A stretch of 64,000 nt of DNA from Eretmocerus hayati. Its lineage: Eukaryota; Arthropoda; Insecta; Hymenoptera; Aphelinidae. This document shows, piece after piece, positions 13,645 through 26,114 of this stretch. The notes under the pieces are model-generated. The model made no database searches. It was not told where the DNA came from and saw only the letters and a program-made list of their open reading frames with translations. The position numbers and the translations under genes were made by a program. The stretch lies in the NCBI GenBank assembly GCA_029851415.1, contig CM056741.1:149222522-149286521 (forward strand). The letters are read 5' to 3'. Within the stretch, counting starts at the first letter, position 1; the number at the start of each line of letters is the position of its first letter.

Positions 13645-15644
13645 CTATTGGAAATAGAGAAGTAGTACCTATACTAGTAGAAAGTTTATATCGGAAGGGA
13701 AATGGAGACGTGGAATTGTGAAGGGGAACCTCCGGAAACATACAAAACGAGAGGTTTGTTCTTGCCATTACACAAACAGGAAGGGTCAAGGAGATCTCGG
13801 CTCCCCCCGGTTTATTTGACATCGAATTCGCTCAAATCAAAACTTTTGCTTCAAGAACTTCCTACATAGTCTATCCTAGCATCGTCTCAAATCAACTACA
13901 ACTTCGAGCATTTGATTGTCCTATTGAGTTGCTTTAGTCCAAATTATATTACGTCGTAGTAGTAGTAGTGGTATGGCCAAGACGGTTTTATTTTTGGTTG
14001 CATCGCTCAAAGCGTGTACCCATCTATTATTTATTCACTCACTGGGATACGAAGCTGAGCTGCTACTTTCAATTTTGGAGAACTTAGACGTTGGTTCTCT
14101 TGAGCGTCGACGTGGAAAAAGAAATCAGTGTCTGCCGTGTAGAATGAGAACAATTTTGGTTGATATTTGACGTAAAACTGTGTGCAGAGAGTATGTTGTG
14201 TTTCCTAGAAGGATTCAATATTTCAGTTCTGATTTGAAATTTAGTGGATTACGTGGAACTGACCCAAATGAATTATTCGTAGGCTACAGTCGGAGTGCTC
14301 TGTCTGGTTCACTTTGGGCAAAGAATAGCTTCTCATCAATTCACGAGCCCTTAACTTTGGAAACATTACACGATGAAGTACGACCGCTCTGCTAACTCCT
14401 CTTCATTCTATAGAACAATTCGGACAACTTGGTTAGAACGCGAATGCTAATGATGCCAAGTTTGACTGGTAAAATTTTCTACAATCGATAGGATTACTGA
14501 ATTCTCTTACGCAAGCTTCCTGTAGGGTTGATTCATTATAATAGCCGCTTGTTTGAGAAAAATTTGGATTTATAATTCTTCGTGGGAGCTCAATGACCTT
14601 AGGAACTCAATCATCGTCTACTCTGAGTGATCAAGAATGATCCCGAATGTTCGATGAAGCGTTATTTGAAGCAATAATTATTATTGATAAGGGATTTCTT
14701 TAAAAAAGTTATGATCACTAGGAGTCATTCATCGAGCTAGTTGTTGCTCACGCAGACACTAGTCACCGCACAACCATTCATTTATTTTCAGAGTTTTTTT
14801 ATTCATTCTATTGGTTATAAACAAAATCACAATATGATCCTGATACTGATCTCCATTTTCTCCAAGACAAAGTATTCAGACACAAATTGAGTGAAATATG
14901 TTCAATAATTATGGCAAAACTTAGCAAAGTTCACCGGGAGATCCAAAAATGTGATTTTGATTTTTGGTGTCCCTGAGTCTACATTCATGGATCTTTCTGC
15001 ATTTATTAGACAGAGAAAGGATCTAAAGTAGAACCTTACAGCTTCATGACATCCATGTATATGCATATCGCCCAAAAACGCTTAGTTATTGCAACAACGA
15101 CGTCAAAATAGACGGCCGCTCCTGCCACCAGCCCATTTGGAAAAATTGAATTGATTGTCGGAAAATACAAAGAGAATTGTGAAGAATTCTGCGTAGTCGA
15201 GATTTCATAGATAAGCTAGAGTGTATCATAGTACAGAGGATATAACCGTATCCATTGCAATTTGCCATAAGAATTTTCTCTGTGTGTACTGTATAAAACG
15301 AGAGCTGTAGAAGCATCTTCGGTATCTTGAGCGCTTGCTGCAAGTGCCCAATAAATGCGGCGCACTTTGTAACGCGTATAAGCGCTTCGGGCATAGCAAC
15401 GCGTTTTACGCCAAGAGAAAGCGAGAAAGCTACGAGAAATTTCAAATCGCCAAAGCTCACAGTAAGATAGAGCCAAGCAATATCAAGAAATTCTTCCGAG
15501 TCATGAGTTTTATCAGTCATAAATCGGTATGAGATACTACAATACATTATATCTATGGAGAAAAAATACAATTCACCTATGGAGGGATATTAAAATTGAT
15601 GGAAGCTAGAGGGGTAAGTATTGATGATCCAGACAGTTCTAGCA
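13645..15644. other. Non-coding DNA; short GTA run near 13957
   Basis: A short GTA trinucleotide run occurs near 13957. A 161-codon minus-strand frame near 15086-15571 overlaps an open plus-strand frame and has no recognisable domain. I see nothing else supportable. Confidence 0.55.
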
Positions 15645-15646
15645 TA

Positions 15647-16851
15647 GGGGAGAGTGGGGCGCATTAGGACAAGCAAGATAACTCGATTGTGGGTGAGTCT
15701 AGGCTTCCGCCGCGTAAAAACATTTTCAATACCATCATAGACTGTTGTTTTCATCGTGGTTGGACCTCCTGAAATGATACTCGGAGTCCTCGCTGATGCA
15801 GAGGTTTTTTGAGGGCCTCATGTGGTTTATTTTGAGAATGCAAGATTTCACGCTATTTCTACAAAGCAGACAGATTCTAACGCTATTCAGGCCAGGGGTC
15901 GAAAACTACGCAAAAAAACTCAGAAATTTTGAGCCATCGTGAGTTGAAATTGGTTAAATTGGATGGAAGTAATCGCTATCTCGCGAAAAGAAGGGTCGAG
16001 GGCATTTTAGGACAAACTGAACGGCGCAAATTAGGACAATGCTGAATCCCATTTAAAATCGGTTGACCGATCGCGTATCATGTTTTTCTATGGTAATTGC
16101 CCGTATCGAAGCGCGTATGCATCTGTGCGAATCTGTCGAGGCGCTGGAGGTTCAGGGTGAGTTAGGTGATTGAAAATGGGTGAGGAAGTGAAGTTAATAT
16201 GTCCATTGGCCGTCTCAGGAATCAGATTAGAGGTTAGAAGTCGCTTTCAATGTGTTCAAAAATAGTGCTGAATTTACGCATTTTCACTCTCGCATTCGCT
16301 GATATTGGGTTGATTGTCGAACTTTATCACTCGGGTCGTTGACTTGGTGCGAGTACTGTTACCTCCAATACATGTATGAAGTAAGAAGAATTAAAGTCAA
16401 CTCTTAGAAGCCACGAGTCGGTTGCTGATTACTGAAGACGATAGTACATCAATAAAACGCCTAATTCAATAATGTTCCAAATTGATATAAAAATGGCCCG
16501 CTTGCTGAGGCTCTAGGAGGACGTAAAGGTCGCGGGCGAGTTTCGCTCTTGATTTTGGGTTATTACCACGTTTTTGGTAAGTAAAAGCGACTCGAATAGG
16601 CGGAAAATATTGCCGTATTCCTCAAGTATGAAAAGCTGTCCAAATTTGCCTCCAAAACTTGTAAAAAGTGCCCCCAAGCGCGAGGCTTTTTTAACTTCAA
16701 GAAAAACTGTGAACGCTGAGACCCAGGGGTCTGAAAATTTTTTTGACAATCGATTCAACAGTTGAACTTCCAAGTTTCGGAGCGCGCCTATCCCCAAGTA
16801 TCGCCAGATAGCCCTACTTCAAAACCTGTCCTAATTTGCCCCACTCCCTCC
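15647..16851. mobile_element. Non-autonomous DNA transposon, TA target duplication
   Basis: The left end (GGGGAGAGTGGGGC, 15647) pairs with the right end ending at 16851, whose reverse complement reads GGAGGGAGTGGGGC. The similarity continues inward through a shared TTAGGACA block. A TA dinucleotide flanks both sides (15645-15646 and 16852-16853). Inside, the TTAGGACAA word recurs near 16008 and 16034 as subterminal repeats. At 1.2 kb with no transposase-like frame, it is a deleted or MITE-type derivative. The end sequence looks like a widespread TA-inserting group, but I do not assign a superfamily. Confidence 0.75.
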
Positions 16852-16853
16852 TA

Positions 16854-18253
16854 CGCACTTTCTAAACCGAGTGAGGTTTCTTGAATTCCCCCTGACTCGG
16901 AAAGAGTAAGATTTACACTTGGAGTTGAGTGAATGTTCCACTTTCTGAATCGCCGTAAGCTTCTTAGCCGCTTGCAAAGATTTAGAAATTACAAAACCCG
17001 AGTTTTCCATGAAAAATTGGCAGCATCTTGACGTGGCATTGATGGAACGGATCACTAAAAATGAGAATGAACAGAGATTGAGGGAGGAGTGGTACGATCG
17101 ATTTACAAATGAACCTTTGTATTCCGTACGATCGCAAACCACTATTGAGAGCAAGATTGAAGTCTGAAATATCGCCCGGCTAATGCAAAAGTTGGAACCG
17201 ATCGGTTCGAAGCTCCTCTTATTACGCAAATGAGGGAATTTTCAACGACGAGACTAATTTTATACTGAACGCTATGGCCGATAACTCAACTCGATGGGGT
17301 GAATTATTCACGGGATCAAAAGCCAGCAGTTGCCCCGTACCAACTTTATATGTAGGTGATACTATAGACACCTTTGGGACTATGTACCTGAAAGCAGTAA
17401 TAGTAGTAGTAGTAGCAGGAATGAGAGAAGCGCGATCGATCGTTAAACTGGGCTTTTATCACTGTCTTATATCGCGCTCGAGTTGTCACGATTCAGTCGA
17501 ACGCGGAAGAGGGCTACGTACCTGTGTATATGTAGAGAATAAAAATAGAGCAAGAAGAAGAGAAGCAGGACAATCTCTTTGGAATCTTTCTATCGATGCG
17601 GCTTTATCGCTGTCTCGGGCTAACGCCCGTTTTCTTGAGCATCGGTAAAGATACTTGACGCAAGCTCCATCATTCTTACGACGTTTAGGATCTTTAAAAG
17701 AAGACGAGGCAATCGGAAATAGGCCAATGAGTTTTGTCTTCGATCCTTTCTATATGTACCTTTATACGCTTGATTTTTGTACTTGTCTTCCTCTGGATCC
17801 AGCCAAGTGTCATTTACTCGTTTTGTATAGAATTTATCACATAGAGAGGGAGACTTTTTCCGGGTTTGGTTTTTATCCCGTGAGATGTGTAGTTCTGAGG
17901 TAGTTAATTGTATATCGTGCTATAAATGATGACCGACGTTGAGGATTTTAATGCGCTGCACGCTTGTGAGATTTTGATTACCTACTTGCGCTCTATTTTG
18001 ATTACCTACTTGGGCTATTTTTTATGGGTAGTACGGATATATGTTTAATTAGAGTGGGTTACGAGGTACTTGACTGTCACATTCGTGACCATCAAATTGA
18101 TTGCTTCGTAGATTCTTGGACTGATTTCTCCTTCTGATACTTTTTTGTTGTGGCAGTGACTTTGCTATGTTGTGAGCTGTTATTTTCAATGGCTATCGTA
18201 AGTATATGGTATGAATAGAATGGAGGCATTTCAAAAATTCATGATCACATTTC
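16854..18253. other. Non-coding DNA; short (AGT)n tract
   Basis: A short AGT/AGC trinucleotide tract is present at about 17397-17418. Open frames near 17274-17903 have no recognisable domain. Nothing else is supportable. Confidence 0.55.
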
Positions 18254-18257
18254 TTAA

Positions 18258-18730
18258 GGCCAGTCCGTAGTGCTTACACTTGCTCATTACTCCATAGATG
18301 GCGCCACGGTGATTTGCATAGCGTAATTCCAACAATATTTAATTTCAAAATAGTTGCAAACACTTTTTGGACCAAATCATCGAGTCAGCGCGCTTCCCAA
18401 TGGAATTTTCAATCGTTTGAGCTTTGTTGCGTCTCAAAACTAGCGATATATTTTGCGAGATTTGGAAAATGGCAAAGTCCATGACAGCGTGGTTCCTACG
18501 ATGCGGCAGCGACAGCTCAAGATTGCGGTTTTCCAAATCCTGCACAATATACCACGAATTTTGAGACGCAACAAAGGTCAAATGATTGGAAATTTTATTG
18601 GGAAGCGCGCTGACTCAACGATTTTATCCGAAAAGTGTTTGCACTTATTTAAACATTAGATATTGTTTGAAAACCTGCATGTACTCCGGTGCGTGTCTGG
18701 TTGCAGTATTGCGGGGACTACGGACTGGCC
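18258..18730. mobile_element. Snapback MITE with TTAA target duplication
   Basis: Perfect 14-bp terminal inverted repeats (GGCCAGTCCGTAGT) lie at 18258-18271 and 18717-18730, each flanked by TTAA (18254-18257 and 18731-18734). Internally, the two halves are reverse complements over most of their length (for example 18345-18470 against 18525-18650), so the 473-bp unit can fold on itself. Mirror-image open frames on the two strands are a by-product of this symmetry. TTAA duplication is typical of piggyBac and Kolobok superfamilies; the GGCC start does not fit the usual piggyBac CCC start, so the superfamily is uncertain. Confidence 0.85.
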
Positions 18731-18834
18731 TTAATTAGACTTCTGAAATTAGTAATAGGATATTTCAAAAACTTCCGGTGAGGACCAACAGATAGAATAT
18801 TAAATATACATTGTGGAAAATTCTTTCGTAGAAC

Positions 18835-18935
18835 TTCAACCAACTGGTTGAATGAAATATTCAATCAGTTGGTTGAGAATTTTACCAGTTCCTTTAACCA
18901 GGTGGTTGAATCTTTCTTTCAACCATTTGATGGAA
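18835..18935. repeat. Four copies of an 18-bp dyad TTCAACCA-NN-TGGTTGAA
   Basis: The dyad occurs at 18835-18852 (perfect arms), 18860-18877, 18893-18910 and 18918-18935, with one to three mismatches in the later copies. Start-to-start spacings are 25, 33 and 25 bp. Possible readings are a cluster of binding sites for a dimeric factor, or a degenerate repeat array. Confidence 0.7.
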
Positions 18936-21112
18936 TTTCTTCAAGATAAATTTTTACAAAGTATCATTGAAAAATCTTTTTTTTTTTCTACAAATCTCCC
19001 AATCCTTTCTATTGAATGTAAACGTTGATGTTCATTTCGATGGTACGTAATGACGAATTGAATTAACAGGAATCTCGTGATATGAATTTCCAAGTCCATC
19101 CGGTATCATAATGCTAACAACACCTGATTGTCATTTACATGGAATTATTTCTTTCCCGTCAGTGACAAGCTCGTTTTACAATCTAGTATTGTTCTTCCGA
19201 TTCGAAATTAGTTCAAAATAATTGAACTCTTGATGGCAATATTACTTCATCAGAAACAATTCCAAGATCCTCATCAGAAAGTTCGTTCATAACATCTTTG
19301 ACTGACTCAAGATATTACCATTGAATTACCAAGAAAAACTGCACCCACTGGCTATGAATCACAAGATTCTTATCCCAAAATTTCGATTTCCTCAGGAAAT
19401 CGCGCACAATGACCGCAATTGCGTATCAAAAAGTACGATCGAGGCAAATGGGTTAGCCACAATTGTGCTGCAAATACTGCGAGGAGGGGAAAAAATAAAA
19501 TCTCAAGAAAGTGGCTTTTCCCGAACGATAACGAGATCGTCGCATCGAGCATCGTCACATCGCTCCAAGACTCTTATAGTTCTGCGTGTGCGTGTGTGAA
19601 ATTCAACATTCAACCCATCTGCACCCCCTCCTTTTCCTCTCCTTTTACCTCACTCTCTTCCTATACTTTCCTCCATTTGGCTTTTCAGTGCATACCACTG
19701 CTACTGGCAAAACTTAAATTTTCTCACTTTGCGGGCTACCCAAATTTCCGTCTCTTTCGTGTTTGCCTTTGATGTCTTTTTGCGCTCGGTTCCATTCCGC
19801 GCGACCACATAATATAAACCTAAAACTTCTTTCGCTTTCACTTTTCATCTCCTTCTTCCAATCTCGCTGCTTGCCTCCTTTTACTCTCCTTCAGACGTAT
19901 GAGAAAAGTCCAAATAATCTTGATGCTGCTGGTAGCCTGGATTCGTGTTTGAGTTGAAAAGTACATTTACTGAAAAAGTATCATTGAAACTTTGAAACTT
20001 TGGTTCTGATCAGATAAAGTTTGTTGGAGTTTCGGCTTGAATTTGAGACAAAAATGAGGTAGCAGATTGATTTTCTTTCCTCTGTTTGATGTACGGAGCG
20101 TTGTGAGTTAGCCAACATGCCAGCTATTAATATTGGATAACATAACTCTTCAATGATGTATTCATACTACCCTGATAGAAATGGTGAATATTGTTCGGCC
20201 AATAACTGACCAAATTGCATTGCTACTGGCTAGGGCTGGTCAGAAAAATTGGTCACGTTCCTAGCAGGTCACACGAGGGTTCTGTACCCTCATTTTGTAA
20301 TTATTCTTCACCATCCGATAATCTTCCTCTTCAATCATTTGATCCATTCACCGAATATATGAGTTTTGTGCAGAGTAGTGCTCATATTTCTCGAGCTTAT
20401 GCCCTTTCAAAATCCTTCAGTGAAGAGACGAGTTAACATTATTCTTCCGCTTCCACTATTCACTTGAATCGTCCCACCATATAAGCACACGGTACAATTG
20501 AATGCACTCGATGAAATGAAGAGTTTGATATAAAAGAGATGAGTTACGTGTAAATTTGACCGAAAAACCTGAAATCACAAAGATGCGCCACAATCGTGTT
20601 GATAGACCGATCAAAATTTCGAATTTTATTTTGATCTACGTATATCTATTCAGTGCACGAAAACCAATGAAAAATACATCGACTATTGAATGCAGCCGAT
20701 TGCGAGTGACATTCCTCCAAGCTTGAAACTTTTACGGGTCATAAAACCAGTGTAGAGAGTATTATAGGCATGTCAATTGTAGCGATCACTGCAATGCGAC
20801 TATAGCAATGGCTACGGAAGCACTCACAGGCAGTCCCAATTAACGGCGTGCAGCGAGTTGGCAAAGTTGACCAAAATTTACTGTACTTCGGGTCAATGTT
20901 TCACAGGCAAGTGCGAGTAGGCTCTATTTTTTTTTCACACACATCTGTCCTATTCCATCGTATGAGCTTCGTTTTGCTTCGTCGGAGCAATAAGATCGAT
21001 TTGGGATTGAGAAAAATTTGTATCAATACAAAAATTAGAGTTCAAAGTTTGAACGCGTTACCTACCAAACCCAACCTTTCAGTTGACATTTTCCCACAGC
21101 GGATATGGAGAT
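18936..21112. other. Non-coding DNA, no supported gene
   Basis: A pyrimidine-rich stretch lies at about 19590-19870. The open frames (up to 117 codons) are low-complexity Ser/Phe/Leu translations of that stretch and do not look like genes. Confidence 0.55.
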
Positions 21113-21798
21113 GAATACGGGACCACCCATGAGATTGATAGATGGTATCCTCAATTGACATTATTAGGTCAGAAGAACATGTTTTTCCGTGTTATTTAAT
21201 AAACAAATTGAAATATGAGCGGTGGCCACGCGACATTTTTTTTGTCAAAAATCCAGATTCACCAACGTTTTTATGATTCAACTTCCACATTCGCAACCAC
21301 TTATCTCGTACTGGTCTATCACTTGATCCCAAATGAGCGATATGCTTAATAAACTGAGGCGGACAGCCGCCGATCCGGATACTGAATCGCGGAAACCTTG
21401 CTATACCTTATTCCTGACTGAATAGGCCCAGCTATTCCGCCGGTGTTAGTCACCATTTGTTTTTGAGATGACAATAACAGACTTGTTTTTTCGACCCAAT
21501 AATGTCACTCATAGGCCACAATCAATCAATCTTATGGGCTCCGTATTATCCTCAAAATAAGAGGACGGTCGAGAATTTTCCACACGAGCTAAGCGTGACA
21601 GCCCTACCTGAATGATCACCAATCCGCATGCTAAATTGCAAAAAGGTTGATAATCTGAATTTTTCCCGATAAGCTCGCGTGGCTGACACTATTATTTGTT
21701 TCTATTTATTTATGAAAAAATATGAAGAAACTTGTTTTTCTGACACAAGAATGTCGTCCAGGCACCTCTACTCACCAATCTCGTGGCCCCCGTATTCA
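21113..21798. mobile_element. Foldback element with a duplicated right end
   Basis: A left arm (about 21113-21290) is the reverse complement of a right arm (about 21635-21798). Shared landmarks read outward: a GTTGxxAATCTG-type block, CGCGTGGC, a TTTGTTT stretch, then a terminus ending CCCGTATTC. A third copy of this terminus lies inside the element at 21481-21548, in the same orientation as the right arm. Arm identity is modest with small indels, so the copy is old. No transposase frame was seen and no target duplication could be assigned. Confidence 0.6.
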
Positions 21799-22334
21799 TT
21801 TCCCATATTCATTGAAGTAAAACTTCCAACCATTGGTTGAATTTGGTACGGAACCAGTGGTTGCCAATTTGGTGGAAAGTCAGCCAATCTTTCACAGTGT
21901 AGTACCGTGAACTCCTTGGGTTAAAAAATGTATTGAACGATGATTCCATTATCATTTTTGATCAAAAGTTCTATGAGTTAAAGAAATTCAGAGTCGCATT
22001 TATAGTTGGGAAAAGTAAGAATCGACCCATCGGTTGCCAGTAAATGTGTAGGCACAAATATTTAAACCGGTACAACTATAACATGAAGAGATCTCATTAG
22101 CAAGTGGATCTAGAGGATAACGAATGAAAGAATCGGCTATTCGAATTTGACCCTAGATTTGAGTTACTCAAACGTAACAGATTTTGTTCATTATCGATCA
22201 ATAAAAAACGAAGATTCCCTGAAATACTATGCAGATTATTCACGCCAAAAACTATACAGTACCTTCCAAAATCAATGTATCGTCCATGGTCTCACTATAT
22301 CCATGACTCCTCCGACTTACTTCACTGTACAAAG

Positions 22335-23268
22335 ATTCGAAAAGAAGCATCCTAAAGATAACATAGAAAATCTATCGATCCATGTGTTTCAAACATTTTT
22401 CATAAACTCTTTGAGTAGCCGTGATCAACGTTGAAAATCTAAAAAAGTTCGTCTTCAGTGGATCTCCTACAACTTTGACGGGGGGTGATTTGATCACAAA
22501 AATTCTCACAGGATTTTGTTGCTCATCTCAAAATTTTTTTCCTTTAGAATCACCTCCACGACCTTCCCTGTCCGAGTAACGAGCTTGGAGAGAAAACTCT
22601 GTATTATATAGGGTGCTTATGGAGATACCAAGGCTGGCACCTGTATCGAACCTTTTGCTCTATTCTAGTGCAAAAATTCATCAGAAAAATATCACGCCAC
22701 ATGATTGTGACATAAAATGACCTCATCTTTCAGAAATTTCCATCAGATTTTGTTTAAAATGTGACCTGTACGAATAAAATATGAAATGTACAATTGATAC
22801 GATAAAACTCGAGGAATCATCTTTACTTAAAATTCGAGACAAAATCTGATGGTATATTTTGAAAGGTGAGATCATTTTACGCGAAAATCATGTGGCATGA
22901 TATGATATTTTTTCCATAAATTTCTGCACTAAAATAGAGCAAGATGGAACGAAACGAGTGCCAGCCTCGGTATCTCCAGTAACACCCTATGTTACACAGC
23001 GTTCTCTCCCTCAGTTTGTCACTCGGATGGGAAAGGTCGTAGAGGAAACTTTAAGAGGAGGAGATTGTGGGCTTTGAAACGATCTACAAGATCCTATGAG
23101 AATTCTTGTGATCAAATCGCCCTCTACAAAGCTGCAGGTAATCCATTGAAGAAGAATTTTCTCATGATTATCAACGTCAATCACGGCCACTCAAAGAGCG
23201 CTTTTACAAAATCTGAAACACGTGAATCGATAGACTTTTTTGTGATCTTCAAGACCTTTTTTTCAAAA
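22335..23268. mobile_element. Long foldback element with arms of about 400 bp
   Basis: The left arm (about 22335-22760) and right arm (about 22830-23268) are reverse complements at high but imperfect identity, leaving a loop of about 70 bp. Matching landmarks include CTATCGAT near 22372 with ATCGATAG near 23226, GGAGATACC near 22620 with GGTATCTCC near 22970, and CATCAGATTTTGT near 22741 with its complement near 22839. Nothing inside encodes a transposase; the translated frames are arm sequence. It fits a non-autonomous foldback transposon. Confidence 0.85.
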
Positions 23269-24345
23269 TTTTCGTTCAATCAAGTAGGTCGGAGTAGTCA
23301 TGGATTTAGTGAGACCATCGCTGATCCATTAATTTCAGAAGGTACTGTATGCATACCATCATACTGAGAAGTTAGTCAAATCCCTAACATTCTCAACTCC
23401 CGCATGACTCTAGCCAAGAAAAATTTTGAAAAAATAGGTTCGCACCAGATATTGATTGACAAAATAATCCTTGGATGTATTCCTCCATTGTTGACATACT
23501 TAAACGATGATAGTTTTCCTGCTCACAATCAGAAATGACAAATTGATTTGGATGTACGCAAACTTTACTAGATGAATCTAAAATTTGATCTGCAAACACG
23601 TGAAATACCGTCAGCTGTATCCACAGTTCATACCCACGGGAAAGCACACATGGTGAAATATAAATAGACTCAGTAGAACGGATCAGCTATGGAGTTCAAA
23701 CATTGATCAAATTCAGATTATACACTCGATAATTCAATGAATCATTCCTACCTTTTCTACTGCTCAATAATCGTAAATTGCATAAGAGTCAACTCTGATC
23801 TTTCCAAGCAAACACGATTGTCAAAGAGAGAAAATTGAGGATGACGAGTCAAAAATACGCAGCCAATATTAGGTCGCTCAAAGAGTTTATCCAAAGTCAA
23901 TATATTCTGAGCACGTGTGTGGAGAAACTTCACCGATACTCGCATCCGTTTTGAATGTACACAGTCTCATCTTTGGCGCATCCTCGGCAAGTGTTGTTCC
24001 ATCGGCAGTTTACACGCGAACCACATTTACATGTGTAGCTACATGTTCTGAAGCTCCTGCACTTGAGCTCCTACGCCATACAAACCTATCAACAACCTCA
24101 AACTTGCAAAATATACGTTCAGTACCAACACATACCCAAACGTACACGTCAGGTAAATTCAAAGTCTCAAGACGAGATAGAGTATTTTATATCACTCGTG
24201 CTGGAAACCACTCCGTTTCCGAGCTTACTGGCGCGGGTGGGGAGGCTTGCAAACACGCGTTTTACCAGGCGACTGCGCCATGAGTAGACAAGAAAACAAG
24301 CCGTTTCCACGCTTCCTAAAAAGCACCAGATATTACTAGACGACA
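23269..24345. other. Non-coding DNA, no supported gene
   Basis: A 122-codon plus-strand frame (23915-24283) overlaps other frames and shows no domain I recognise. No RNA gene or clear repeat was seen. Confidence 0.5.

Positions 24346-24381
<36 letters not shown>
24346..24381. repeat. (CA)n microsatellite
   Basis: About 17 to 18 uninterrupted CA units. The minus-strand frame reading poly Cys-Val across it is an artefact of the repeat. Confidence 0.95.
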
Positions 24382-24384
<3 letters not shown>

Positions 24385-25220
24385 TTCAGCGCCACAACTT
24401 GCTGGCGACTGCCACCACCGTTATGTATGGAAAGAATAATAAATAAAAGCGTTTAAAAATGGACAAAAAAGAACAACTTATGACTCCACCAGACTCCACG
24501 CATAGGTTCATAGTTGCAGCAGCTTATTATGAGTCTGCGCAAAAAATCAAAATGTGTCAACTCAGTCTAACAATTTCCTGATGACTCTCAACTACTTATA
24601 CTTAGATTCAATATCAAACTTTTGAATCAAGCAAGATATTGCAAGTTCATGGAGACCCCTCCGTAATACAAGCAGAGTAAAATGTTGAGTAGTCGAGGTA
24701 CAGAGAAAGTTATAAGATGAAGTGTGAAAAAGTTATGTCAATTCCCACGGTGATATTCCTAGATTATAAGAAAAAGGCGAAACCAAATGGGCATGCCCTG
24801 TTACTTATCTCAGAAGTTACTTGGCAATCAGGATATTAGAGGATTCAGTCCACGAGTTCACATAAAAGGGACTTGATCGAGTCCACGAATCAGTTGGTAT
24901 TCTCAAAAATTACTTGTTATTCAAGATGAGGAATAAGTGGATAGAGAGAACTGATGATTTGAACGAAAAGTAACAATGTAAAATAAATGAAAGTAAAACA
25001 AATAACTGTATCATAGCTTCATGATTAAACAATATTGAGAACTAAAAAATGATCCTCCCAGTCCGTGGAATAGTATTTTCCATATTCTCCCTTGGAACAT
25101 TCCAACTAATGATCAACGATGCTAAAAACATTACAACTTTGAAATTCATAAGTTATGAAAGTGTGGGGTGGCCAAGAGATGAATGCTGTACTTCTCCTTT
25201 ACATGGCACCCCACGGTTCC

Positions 25221-25925
25221 ATGACATATGAATTTGAAGGTAATAATGTTTTCGTAATCTTTGATCATTTGTTTAGAAGTTCCAAGTGAGAATCAGAAGA
25301 ATACTTTTACACGAGCAGGGAAGATCATTTGTACTTATTCAATATTGTTCAATCATGAAGCTATAATACAATCATTTGTTCAACTTTTATTTATATTTCA
25401 CATTTTAGTGAGTTGAATTATGTAAAAAAAAAACTTTTCACTTGATAAATAGTAGTTGTGTAATTTTGTTACCCCATGCTTTCATGACATATGAATTCGA
25501 AGGTGGTAATGTATTCGTAATCTTTGATCATTTCTTCAAGAGTTCCAAGTGAGAATCTGGAGAATACTATTACACGGACAGGAAGGATCATTTGTAATTC
25601 CCCAAAACTTATCGTTTGATAAATAGTAGTTGTGTAATTTTGTTACATGGACTGGGAGGATCACTATTAAATTCTCAATGTTGCTCAATCATGAAGCTAT
25701 GATACAATATTTCTTCTATACTTATATTTATTTTTCACTTATTCGTGAGTTGATTATGTACAAAAAAACTCATCATTTAATAGTAGTTGTGGGATCTTGG
25801 GGGTTATTGTTAAATCATGAACCTGTGATACAATCATTGATTTTACTTTTATGTATTTTTCAATTTTTAGTGAGCTGAATTATGTACGAAAACACTCATT
25901 GTTTAATAAAAGTTGTGTAATTTTG
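25221..25925. repeat. AT-rich imperfect tandem duplication block
   Basis: A segment starting ATGACATATGAATT recurs at 25221 and 25484 (263 bp apart). Its other half, beginning AATCATGAAGCTAT, recurs at 25351, 25687 and, diverged, 25813. The AGTAGTTGTGTAATTTTG word is found at 25451 and 25626. The block is therefore several unequal duplications of one AT-rich unit with internal deletions. No coding content is apparent. Confidence 0.7.
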
Positions 25926-26114
25926 AGGGTTATGTAGTGTTTCCGTGGCGATCTTAGCGTGCGTAAAAAGAACTAGAAAGGAGGAGACGTGGAAACAAAC
26001 ACTAGACAGATGAAACGAGGGCCGCAGCAGACGACAAAAATGACAATTTGAAAACACACTAATTAATAACAAAAGACAATGATAATGATGGTGGAGCACT
26101 CGTGATATAAAGTA

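Noticed and set aside
15086..15571. 161-codon minus-strand open frame
   Set aside because: Both strands are open; the translation is Cys/Leu/Ser-rich without domain features. No homologue comes to mind.
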